From JBDNFP01 sp041689775 (lineage in GTDB: Bacteria; Bacteroidota; Bacteroidia; Cytophagales; Spirosomataceae): a stretch of DNA of 6,750 nt. Location: NCBI GenBank assembly GCA_041689775.1, contig JBDNFP010000400.1:1-6750 (forward strand). Reading direction: 5' to 3'. Below the pieces are notes generated by a model, which worked only from the letters and a program-made list of their open reading frames with translations, was not told the origin of the DNA and searched no databases. The position numbers and the translations under genes were made by a program. Within the stretch, counting starts at the first letter, position 1. Each line of letters begins with the position of its first letter. Positions 1 through 5,942 of the stretch are shown one piece after another.

Positions 1-2
1 AA

Positions 3-113
3 CTCAACCATTTCGCCCTAAAAGGGAAAATATACATCAAGGCTATTCAAGCCGCTTTCAAAGAACTAGAACTACTCAAACTAAAACACACAGGCAATAT
101 TTCCTTTGGATAA
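3..113 (+). CDS. C-terminal end of an unidentified protein (5' truncated by window edge; possibly a transposase)
   Basis: An open frame enters from the left edge and runs 36 codons to a TAA at 111-113. The residues form a lysine-rich, probably helical tail (NHFALKGKIYIKAIQAAF, then ELELLKLKH) ending in GNISFG, which reads like genuine protein C-terminus and not random translation. No family can be named with confidence. A transposase is one possibility, because the flanking DNA is AT-rich and otherwise gene-free and because the bases just after the stop (about 119-135, cttgcgtaacatcaatta) resemble the sort of sequence found at insertion-sequence ends. That link is inference. The competing frame (from base 2, open to about 143) gives a lower-quality arginine/threonine-rich peptide. 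Only the tail is visible, so the gene start and full length are unknown. Confidence 0.35.
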   Translation, partial: LNHFALKGKIYIKAIQAAFKELELLKLKHTGNISFG

Positions 114-318
114 AAACAGACTTGCGTAACATCAATTACTCATAGTGTTTGACAGGCCATCAGATTCTAAAAGTACATCTTTTGGCGTAGTTGACTCTCT
201 ATTTTTACACGAAACTGCCTAATCAAAGGACTAACCTAAGAGGAATGCGGACGAAGTTTTCTCTTACTTGGATAAAATATTATGGGTGGATGTGGTCTTT
301 CCTCCCGGATAAATTACT
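114..318. other. AT-rich intergenic stretch with no convincing gene
   Basis: No coding region, RNA gene or strong repeat can be supported here. A 61-codon open frame begins at a TTG at 191 and runs to 376, but it lacks any recognisable domain and its 3' end lies inside the conserved core of the cobalamin riboswitch, so it is almost certainly chance. Base composition is richer in A and T than the genes to the right, as expected for a spacer holding the promoter of the downstream B12 operon and perhaps the edge of a mobile-element remnant. Confidence 0.5.
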
Positions 319-326
319 TACCTTCG
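319..326 (+). promoter_or_regulatory. Candidate Bacteroidota -7 promoter box for the B12 operon
   Basis: TACCTTCG differs at one position from the TAnnTTTG -7 consensus used by the primary sigma factor of Bacteroidota. It lies just before the first helix of the riboswitch, so a start site about 7 bases downstream (near 333) would begin the transcript almost exactly at helix P1 (335). No good -33 TTTG element is evident; the T-run at 298-300 is a weak candidate. Placement is the main support, so this remains tentative. Confidence 0.3.
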
Positions 327-334
327 TTTTAGTA

Positions 335-517
335 TTTGGTGCCTCATGCTCTTCCGTAAGAGTTTTTAAGGCTTAAAAGGGAATCCCGTGAAAAACGGGA
401 ACTGTCCCCGCAACTGTAAATCTCATCCAAAAAGCTGGTTCGATTCCACTTGCCACTGTACCCTCACGGGTACGGGAAGGTCCGGAACCAGTGAGATAAG
501 TCAGGAGACCTGCCAAA
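335..517 (+). promoter_or_regulatory. Cobalamin (AdoCbl) riboswitch aptamer
   Basis: This is a full-length cobalamin aptamer. Closing helix P1 is tttgg (335-339) with ccaaa (513-517). A small optional hairpin follows, ctctt (349-353) with aagag (358-362). The conserved core has the AAAAGGGAA block at 375-383, a tcccg/cggga stem (384-388 with 396-400), and CTGTCCCCGCAACTGTAA at 402-419. Further helices pair atctca (420-425) with tgagat (492-497), ctggttc (435-441) with gaaccag (485-491), and gtaccc (458-463) with gggtac (468-473). The conserved GCCACTG lies at 452-458 and GGGAAGG at 474-480. The B12 box AGTCAGGAGACCTGCC is intact at 499-514. It precedes a TonB-dependent receptor gene, the classic target. 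From family knowledge, cobalamin binding should lower expression of the downstream genes. A 3' boundary a few bases either way is possible. Confidence 0.97.
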
Positions 518-621
518 GATGATCCGCCGTTTCGGCCCTCGGAGGAAGAGCCACCACCGCGTTCTGTTAGATACGCCCTGAAAATCGTATCGATTAATTT
601 TTACTTTTTATATTATTTGTT
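518..621 (+). promoter_or_regulatory. Riboswitch expression platform / leader of the B12 operon
   Basis: About 100 untranslated bases separate the aptamer from the receptor start. A hairpin is visible at 523-543 (tccg/cgga enclosing ccg-ttt-cgg). A second has a 6-bp stem, gatacg (570-575) with cgtatc (586-591), followed by T-rich sequence (594-618) that could act as a weak terminator. A competing hairpin, aatcg (583-587) with cgatt (591-595), uses the same bases, so the two exclude each other. The GGAGG at 541-545 is about 80 bases from the GTG start and too far to be its ribosome-binding site. Whether control works by termination or by blocking translation cannot be decided by eye. Confidence 0.4.
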
Positions 622-2559
622 GTGTCAATACGCCAACCGTATGGGTGGTTAGTTGTCTTTCTATCCATCTGGATCGTAAAGACTTTCGCACCACTGTATG
701 CCCAGGGAGACTCCATTGCGTTACAACCCGTAACAGTGGTGGGGTTTGCGCCCGAACGTTTTATGGCCGGTCTTAAAGTACAGCGCATTGACCCTGCTAC
801 TTTACAACAATTTCGTTTTCAGAATCTGAGCGATTTGTTGGCGTTTAATACCCCATTAGCTTTCAAAAACTATGGCCCCGGCCAGTTGAACACCGTGTCA
901 TTCCGAGGTACGTCGTCCTCCCATACCGCAGTACTCTGGAATGGCATCAATATCAATCAACCGAATCTGGGACAGACCGATTTCTCAACCCTCCCCGTTG
1001 CTGGTTTTGATCGTTTATCGGTGCAGTATGGTTCATCGGCTAGTATGGTGGGCACGGATGCAGTAGGGGGTAGCCTGTTATTGGAAAGCGGAAATATTCA
1101 GCCCGAGGGACTACGAGCACAGATTGGGCGCCAACAAAGTAGCTTTGGTAATCAGCAAACGCAGGTTGGTGCTAATTACGGTAAGAAGTTTAACGAAAAT
1201 TTACGATTTTCGGGCAAGACGCTTGTCTACGACGGCCGAATGAACAACCGCTATCCGGAAAGCCAAAGAAAGGGCTACTTCATAGAACCATCCGAAAGTG
1301 CTCAGCGAGGCCTCGTGCAGGATCTGATCTTACAAGGAAAAAAAGAACGGCAACTTTCGGCTCACTTCTGGCTGACTGGTAACGAAATTATCTTGGCACC
1401 CGAAAACCTGTCCTCCCGCGAACTGACCCGTACGCAGTCGTCCCGCTCGATGATACAGTATCAAACTCCCTCCTGGACCTGGCGGACTGCCTGGGTACGC
1501 GATTTGATTGATTTTGGTCGCGGTGACTTTAAAAACCTTGAACATACCAGCACGGATCGCTACCTGACCCGCCTAGAAAAGGAAATGGAATGGCGGCTAG
1601 GGCGGGCCGGTTCTCCTCTCGACGTACGCGTGGGAGCCGAAGTAGCCCACTACCGTACCCGTGTGGATGGCTACGTGGACCCGCTAATTACCGAAAACCG
1701 GGTGGATCTGTTTGTGATGAGCCGTTGGCAAGCGTCACCACGTTGGCTATTATCGGCTACCCTGCGTCAAGCTTTCGTTACCCGTTTTGATCCTCCGATT
1801 ACCCCTTCGCTCGGTACAGAATACCGCTTGATAACCCGCCCTGACTTTATCCTGACCGCCGAGGGCTCCGTGAGTCGCAGCTACCGGGTGCCTACCTTAA
1901 ATGAACGCTACTGGTTAAATCTGGGGAATCCGTATATACGCCCCGAAAGTGGTTTCAATAAAGAAGTTGGGCTAGAAAGTAAGAGGCAACTTTCTCGGTT
2001 GGAACAATTGACTATCTCTTTGACAGCCTACCATAACCGGGTAGACGACTGGACCTACTGGAATCCCGAACGGAATTACCGGGTGGAAAACTTGCAGTTG
2101 GTCGTAGCCCGTGGCCTGGAAGCAATGGCAAAGTGGCATGCTACCCATGGGGCATGGCAGACGGGTACTTCTCTTGGGTACTCGCTCACTCGTACGTCAC
2201 AAGAACGCTTGTATGATGCCTACGCGGCGGATGTGGTCGGGAAGCAGTTGATATATGTCCCGATGCACCAAGGCAACCTCAATGCCTTTGCCCAACGTGG
2301 CACGATGCGCCTGACGGCTCAGCTACGCGGAGTGACCCGGAGCTATTATACCTTTGATAATTCAAGGTATTTACCCGGCTTTGTGCTTTTGAATGTGTTG
2401 GCCGAAAAAACTTGGCAGCTTGACGCGTGGCAATTACAAGCTCAAGCGCAGGTCAATAATGTTTTTGATGCACTCTACCTGAATGTAAAGCGAAACGCCA
2501 TGCCGGGACGCACCATTTCTATAAATCTAGTACTTGTTTATAATTCTAAATCACAATGA
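622..2559 (+). CDS. btuB: TonB-dependent outer-membrane receptor, BtuB-type (cobalamin uptake)
   Basis: This is a 645-residue outer-membrane transporter, predicted to carry cobalamin into the periplasm using TonB energy. A signal peptide covers about residues 1-27 (hydrophobic WLVVFLSIWIV, cleavage near LYA-QG). A TonB-box-like segment, QPVTVVG, lies at 35-41. The plug domain (about 45-155) shows LSDLLAFNTPLAFKNYGPGQLNTVSFRGTSS in split form around residues 69-99, VLWNGININQPNLGQ at 104-118 and YGSSASMVGTDAVGGSLLLES at 136-156. The rest is beta-barrel, ending in the typical NNVFDALYLN and a final strand closing at Tyr640. There is no N-terminal carboxypeptidase-like domain, so it is of BtuB/FecA size (E. 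coli BtuB is 614 residues) and not SusC type. The start is GTG at 622: no in-frame ATG exists upstream, and the next Met (48) would lose the signal peptide. The B12 substrate is inferred from the riboswitch and the downstream propeller lipoprotein. Its stop overlaps the next gene. Confidence 0.9.
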   Translation: MSIRQPYGWLVVFLSIWIVKTFAPLYAQGDSIALQPVTVVGFAPERFMAGLKVQRIDPATLQQFRFQNLSDLLAFNTPLAFKNYGPGQLNTVSFRGTSSSHTAVLWNGININQPNLGQTDFSTLPVAGFDRLSVQYGSSASMVGTDAVGGSLLLESGNIQPEGLRAQIGRQQSSFGNQQTQVGANYGKKFNENLRFSGKTLVYDGRMNNRYPESQRKGYFIEPSESAQRGLVQDLILQGKKERQLSAHFWLTGNEIILAPENLSSRELTRTQSSRSMIQYQTPSWTWRTAWVRDLIDFGRGDFKNLEHTSTDRYLTRLEKEMEWRLGRAGSPLDVRVGAEVAHYRTRVDGYVDPLITENRVDLFVMSRWQASPRWLLSATLRQAFVTRFDPPITPSLGTEYRLITRPDFILTAEGSVSRSYRVPTLNERYWLNLGNPYIRPESGFNKEVGLESKRQLSRLEQLTISLTAYHNRVDDWTYWNPERNYRVENLQLVVARGLEAMAKWHATHGAWQTGTSLGYSLTRTSQERLYDAYAADVVGKQLIYVPMHQGNLNAFAQRGTMRLTAQLRGVTRSYYTFDNSRYLPGFVLLNVLAEKTWQLDAWQLQAQAQVNNVFDALYLNVKRNAMPGRTISINLVLVYNSKSQ

Positions 2560-3644
2560 AAAAACAGTTTTTAAAGGTTGCTGGCGGAATACTTCTGATT
2601 AGTGCGCTGGTGTCGTGTCGGGAAAAAGTACCTGATCCCGAAATGTATGAGTTGGGTGTTATCGTGCGCAACGCCGGTAATTACCTTGATAACAACGGAA
2701 GTATTTCGTTCTTCCGTCGGGAACAGTCCACGGCCGAAAATGATTTATTCTTTACCCAAAATGGTCGTTCACTGACCGGAAGTGTACAGGGCTACACCGA
2801 AGCAGGTAGCTCTTCACTCATTCTAGTAGACAATAGTACCGCCGGGCAGGATAAAGTTGAGATTGTAAGCCGGGGTAATTTTCAATCGTTGGCTACCATC
2901 GGTACTCCCGATATAGAAAACCCACGGTTTGCCCTGGAAGTGAGCGCAACAAAGGCTTATGTATCGTGTTGGGGAGCCACGGGCGATTTTTCCAATTTTT
3001 TCAAGAATCCGGGCTATGTAGCCGTAGTGGATCTAAAAACGAATAAGGTCACCAAAAAAATTGAAGTACCCAAAGGAGCCGAACGGATGATCCGAATCGG
3101 AAATGAGATTTACGTGGGGGCAATCGGAGGAACGGAGAACCTGACGATTATCGACGGAGCAACCGACGCCGTAAAGCGTAGTGTGAAAGTAGGGATATCG
3201 CCAGATCCCATCGCCATTGATGCCAACGGAAAGCTGTGGTTGCAGTCGGATAAGTCAATGGTGCGGTTTAATACGCAGTCGGGAACGGTAGAGGCTACCT
3301 TACTGGTAGGTACGCACCCCGTCAAGACGCCATCTAAGTTTGCCATAAGCCCCGACGGCAGAAGCTTTTACTATGTATATTCCTTTTACGACTCCGATGA
3401 TGGGTTTAAGCAGAAAGGCGAGACCTATCGGTTCTCGATTGATGATACTTCCATTAAGGCCGATAAGCCGGTTATCAATCGTTTGTTCTCGGGTTTAGGG
3501 GTTGATCCTTTGCAAGGGCTTATCTACGGAGGGGTAACACCAACGTTTAAGCAATCGGGCTACGTGGTACGTTATCGTCCGGATGGCTCGGTGGTTGATT
3601 CTATTCGGGTAGATATTTCGCCTTCTGAATTCATGTTTAAGTAG
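2556..3644 (+). CDS. Lipoprotein with YncE/DUF5074-type beta-propeller, BtuG-like B12-binding candidate
   Basis: This 362-residue lipoprotein probably sits at the outer membrane with the receptor encoded just upstream. Residues 1-20 form a lipoprotein signal with lipobox LVSC, and Cys21 is the predicted lipidated residue. The mature part starts with YELGVIVRNAGNYLDNNGSISFF (residues 31-53, in two halves around Asn40), which matches the opening strand typical of Bacteroidota DUF5074/YncE proteins. Repeated propeller blades follow, such as GYVAVVDLKTNKVTKKIEVP (153-172), NLTIIDGATDAVKRSVKVG (195-213) and SMVRFNTQSGTVEATLLVG (234-252), and the protein closes with PSEFMFK. In Bacteroides, BtuG is a surface lipoprotein propeller that binds B12 very tightly and hands it to BtuB; the riboswitch and the ATGA overlap with btuB suggest the same role here. 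That role is inferred from context and fold, and direct orthology is unproven. Translation is probably coupled to the receptor. No clear acidic export signal follows the Cys (REKVPDPE), so surface exposure is uncertain. Confidence 0.85.
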   Translation: MKKQFLKVAGGILLISALVSCREKVPDPEMYELGVIVRNAGNYLDNNGSISFFRREQSTAENDLFFTQNGRSLTGSVQGYTEAGSSSLILVDNSTAGQDKVEIVSRGNFQSLATIGTPDIENPRFALEVSATKAYVSCWGATGDFSNFFKNPGYVAVVDLKTNKVTKKIEVPKGAERMIRIGNEIYVGAIGGTENLTIIDGATDAVKRSVKVGISPDPIAIDANGKLWLQSDKSMVRFNTQSGTVEATLLVGTHPVKTPSKFAISPDGRSFYYVYSFYDSDDGFKQKGETYRFSIDDTSIKADKPVINRLFSGLGVDPLQGLIYGGVTPTFKQSGYVVRYRPDGSVVDSIRVDISPSEFMFK

Positions 3645-3670
3645 GAAGAGTAGTTTTTTGAAAAGAAGAT

Positions 3671-3725
3671 TAATACCAAAAGAGGCTTACCTATCACTAC
3701 GATAGGTAAGCCTCTTTTGGTATTG
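3671..3725. terminator. Bidirectional intrinsic terminator between convergent genes
   Basis: A perfect 24-bp inverted repeat pairs 3672-3695 with 3701-3724 around a 5-base loop (actac); 3671 and 3725 can add a U-G pair on the + transcript. Each arm carries AAAAGAGGC or its complement GCCTCTTTT, so the transcript from either strand has a T-run at the 3' side of the stem. It lies 27 bases after the lipoprotein stop on the + strand and 12 bases after the TPR gene stop on the - strand, so it can end both operons. Confidence 0.88.
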
Positions 3726-3736
3726 AGTCAGTTATT

Positions 3737-4477
3737 TTATTTGAAGAACCCCTCGGGATCCACCAGTTTTTCGCGAAGCAAATCCACAAATTGGAAGTCA
3801 ACCAAAGCAAAGTTGAGTTTTCGGCCGCTGTGCAACGCTTCCCAGGCTTTGGGATAGTTAGTGCGGTGAAATTCGGCAATGGCTAGGTTAAAAAATGTCT
3901 GGGCGTAGGTTGTATCCAACGATTCCGCCCGTTTTAATAATTGATAAGACTCATTAAGATCGTCCTGATCCTGAGTTTCGCCGAAGTGTCTCAGTTCAAT
4001 GGTGGAAAGATCAACGAGCAAAGGCACATTGTCTGGGGCGAGCGATACGCCCTGTTGCATCATCCGCTCGGCAGCTTCCAGTAGGTTTTTCTGGTAACAG
4101 ACAACGCCTAATCCCCAGAAATTATCTACATTTTTTTCGTTGAGCAGGTACGAAAGATTAAAGCGGTAGGTGGCCGTGTCAAGCTGCCCTTCCTGCACGT
4201 ACTCCCAGGCCCGGGCGGTAAAGAATGCACTAGCCTCTTCCCGGCTGCTGAACATTTTGTCGCAACCGCTCAAAAACTTTATTTCCTCTTCGATCTGGTC
4301 GGAAGTTTTTCGCTGTTCTCCAAAAAGTGGCAGTACTTTTCGCTCGCTCAAAGCAAGAATACGAGGTTGGGCAATATTAGAATCCAGTGAATGGTTGGTA
4401 CTGACGTACTGCGCCGTTTGTGACCAGCCAATAAGTGGGGTAATAAATAGGCAATATAGGCGAACTAATATCTTCAT
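3737..4477 (-). CDS. Exported TPR-repeat protein, function unknown
   Basis: This is a 246-residue protein with an N-terminal signal peptide (hydrophobic LVRLYCLFITPLIG, likely cleavage around GWSQ at 17-20), so it is probably periplasmic or envelope-associated. No lipobox is present. After a low-complexity linker (about 24-75), tetratricopeptide-like helical repeats occupy about 84-224. The clearest are ARAWEYVQEGQLDTATYRF (88-106), WGLGVVCYQKNLLEAAERM (121-139) with the following LAPDN, and FFNLAIAEFHRTNYPKAWEAL (195-215, overlapping two helices). TPRs mediate protein-protein contact, and nothing here points to a partner or an enzyme activity. It is the last gene of a same-strand run, 77 bases after the RNA helicase, and ends just before the shared terminator. 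No Shine-Dalgarno is seen before the ATG at 4477, as usual in Bacteroidota. Co-transcription with the helicase is possible because no terminator is seen in the 77-base gap. Confidence 0.85.
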   Translation of the reverse strand: MKILVRLYCLFITPLIGWSQTAQYVSTNHSLDSNIAQPRILALSERKVLPLFGEQRKTSDQIEEEIKFLSGCDKMFSSREEASAFFTARAWEYVQEGQLDTATYRFNLSYLLNEKNVDNFWGLGVVCYQKNLLEAAERMMQQGVSLAPDNVPLLVDLSTIELRHFGETQDQDDLNESYQLLKRAESLDTTYAQTFFNLAIAEFHRTNYPKAWEALHSGRKLNFALVDFQFVDLLREKLVDPEGFFK

Positions 4478-4554
4478 AGTGAGTTAAAACGGAGTCAGAT
4501 AGAGGGTCTAATGAATCGTAACATTGGAAACGATGAGGGCGAAAAATTATTGTA

Positions 4555-5889
4555 TTATCGGCGGGTCCTTCGCTTCGGTCCACCGGTTTTTTTATGTAGT
4601 TCTTTTTTTGGTTTACTCGAATGATGAGGACGCTTTTTCTTTTCGTGGAAAGCTCCCAGGAAAGTCGGGTCTTCGCGACGCTTTTGCTGATCAATTTCGC
4701 GGAGTTGATTTTGCATCTCGTCAAAGGGAGTATCGGGTATCGAAAGGTCTTCGGGTAGTGGCTTGCGCGGGATCGGCATCCTGATCAGTGCTTCGATACT
4801 TTTGATGTGGTACTCATCGGGGGGGGTCAGAAAGGTGATGGCTTCTCCGGCGTGTTTGGCTCGGCCGGTGCGGCCGATGCGGTGTACGTAATCTTCGTAA
4901 ATAAGAGGTACGTCAAAATTTATCACGTGGCTCACTTCTGTAACGTCGATTCCTCGGGAAGCTACGTCGGTCGCTACCAGCACTCGGATGGTACCGTCCC
5001 GAAAAGCCTCCATGGTGTTGATTCGGGTATTCTGACCCTTGTTGGCATGCATGACCTTCACGGCGTCCTCTTTCACTACTTTCCTAAGCAGAAATTTATA
5101 CACGTTATCGGCATTTTCTTTACTTCTGGTAAAGATCAGTACTCGGCTAAACTCCTCGCTTTTGGTCAGGAATAGTTCGAGCAGGTGAATCTTGGCGATG
5201 AAGTTTGGTACTTCGTATAGCGACTGCGTAACCATCTCTGAGGTAGTGGCCTGCGGAGAGACCTCCACCCGCATCGGGAATTCAAGAAACTCGTAGGAAA
5301 ACTTTTCAACTTTTTCCTGAAAAGTAGCGGAGAAAAGCAGATTCTGCCGCTTGCGGGGGATCACTTCCAGGACGCGGCGGATCTGAGGCATAAAGCCCAT
5401 GTCGAGCATCTTATCGGCTTCATCAAGCACCATGGTTTGCAGGTGCTTTACCACAATTTCTTCTTTCTGGTAAAGATCCAGAAATCGCTGTGGCGTGGTA
5501 ACGATAATGTCTACACCCTTCCGTAGCGCTTCAATCTGCACTTTTGGGCCAACTCCACCGTAAAGGGCTACGGTACGGATATCGGTATGGCGACTTAGTT
5601 CCTCAATAGCTTTGGCTATTTGCATCACAAGCTCGCGCGTTGGCGCCATTATGAATGCCCTGGCGTGCTCACCTTGGGCGTACTTTACTTTCATAAGAAT
5701 AGGAAGAACGAAAGCCGCAGTTTTGCCAGTACCCGTTTGCGCAATCCCCAATACATCGTGGCCAGCCATAGCTAATGGTATAGCCTGCTCCTGAATGGGA
5801 GTAGGTTCGGTGTAGCCTGCGTCCTCGATGGCATTTAGAAGCTGACGATTGAGCTTGAATTGCTCAAAAAGATTGGGTTGTATTTCCAT
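4555..5889 (-). CDS. DEAD-box ATP-dependent RNA helicase, RhlE-like
   Basis: This 444-residue cytoplasmic RNA helicase unwinds short RNA duplexes using ATP and is likely involved in ribosome assembly, RNA turnover or cold adaptation. All the family motifs are visible: the Q motif GYTEPTPIQEQAIP (25-38), motif I AQTGTGKT (50-57), Ia PTRELV (83-88), the GG pair (111-112), Ib TPQR (132-135, usually TPGR), II DEAD (156-159), III SAT (187-189), IV VLIFTRSK (250-257), V ATDVASRGID (306-315) and VI HRIGRTGR (336-343). The tail from about 411 to the end is strongly basic (KKKRPHHSSKPKKE, ending KRRTRR), as expected for an RNA-binding extension of RhlE-type helicases. Length is normal for the family. 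The ATG at 5889 is preferred because the Q-motif region follows at the usual distance. It lies 53 bases downstream of fbp on the same strand. A -7-like box sits right against the start codon. Exact paralog assignment (RhlE versus another DEAD subgroup) is less sure than the family. Confidence 0.96.
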   Translation of the reverse strand: MEIQPNLFEQFKLNRQLLNAIEDAGYTEPTPIQEQAIPLAMAGHDVLGIAQTGTGKTAAFVLPILMKVKYAQGEHARAFIMAPTRELVMQIAKAIEELSRHTDIRTVALYGGVGPKVQIEALRKGVDIIVTTPQRFLDLYQKEEIVVKHLQTMVLDEADKMLDMGFMPQIRRVLEVIPRKRQNLLFSATFQEKVEKFSYEFLEFPMRVEVSPQATTSEMVTQSLYEVPNFIAKIHLLELFLTKSEEFSRVLIFTRSKENADNVYKFLLRKVVKEDAVKVMHANKGQNTRINTMEAFRDGTIRVLVATDVASRGIDVTEVSHVINFDVPLIYEDYVHRIGRTGRAKHAGEAITFLTPPDEYHIKSIEALIRMPIPRKPLPEDLSIPDTPFDEMQNQLREIDQQKRREDPTFLGAFHEKKKRPHHSSKPKKELHKKTGGPKRRTRR

Positions 5890-5893
5890 ACCG

Positions 5894-5901
5894 TAAAGGT
5901 A
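5894..5901 (-). promoter_or_regulatory. Candidate -7 promoter box of the helicase gene
   Basis: Read on the - strand, TACCTTTA matches the Bacteroidota -7 consensus TAnnTTTG except for the last base. It ends only 4 bases before the ATG at 5889, so a start about 7 bases downstream would give a leaderless or nearly leaderless mRNA. No well-spaced -33 TTTG is seen; a TTGAC at about 5931-5935 is roughly 29 bases upstream, too far for the usual spacing. Tentative. Confidence 0.35.
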
Positions 5902-5942
5902 CGAAATTGGAACCGCTTTCGGCTAGCCAGGTCAATCTACGC

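Noticed and set aside
191..376. 61-codon open frame on the + strand upstream of the riboswitch
   Set aside because: It starts with TTG, has no recognisable domain and ends inside the conserved riboswitch core, so coding is unlikely.
541..545. GGAGG as a ribosome-binding site for the receptor gene
   Set aside because: It is about 80 bases from the GTG start and no suitable start codon follows it; it more likely belongs to leader structure.
281..664. Near-repeat tatgggtgg...tctttc at 281-300 and 640-662 flanking the riboswitch
   Set aside because: Only 9 bases match exactly and similarity fades quickly; chance is the simpler explanation.
4377..4724. 115-codon minus-strand frame spanning the helicase end and the TPR gene start
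   Set aside because: It overlaps two well-supported genes in another frame and its residues show no domain.
4807..5175. 122-codon open frame on the + strand opposite the helicase
   Set aside because: It is antisense to strongly conserved helicase motifs and shows no protein family features of its own; it is a shadow frame.
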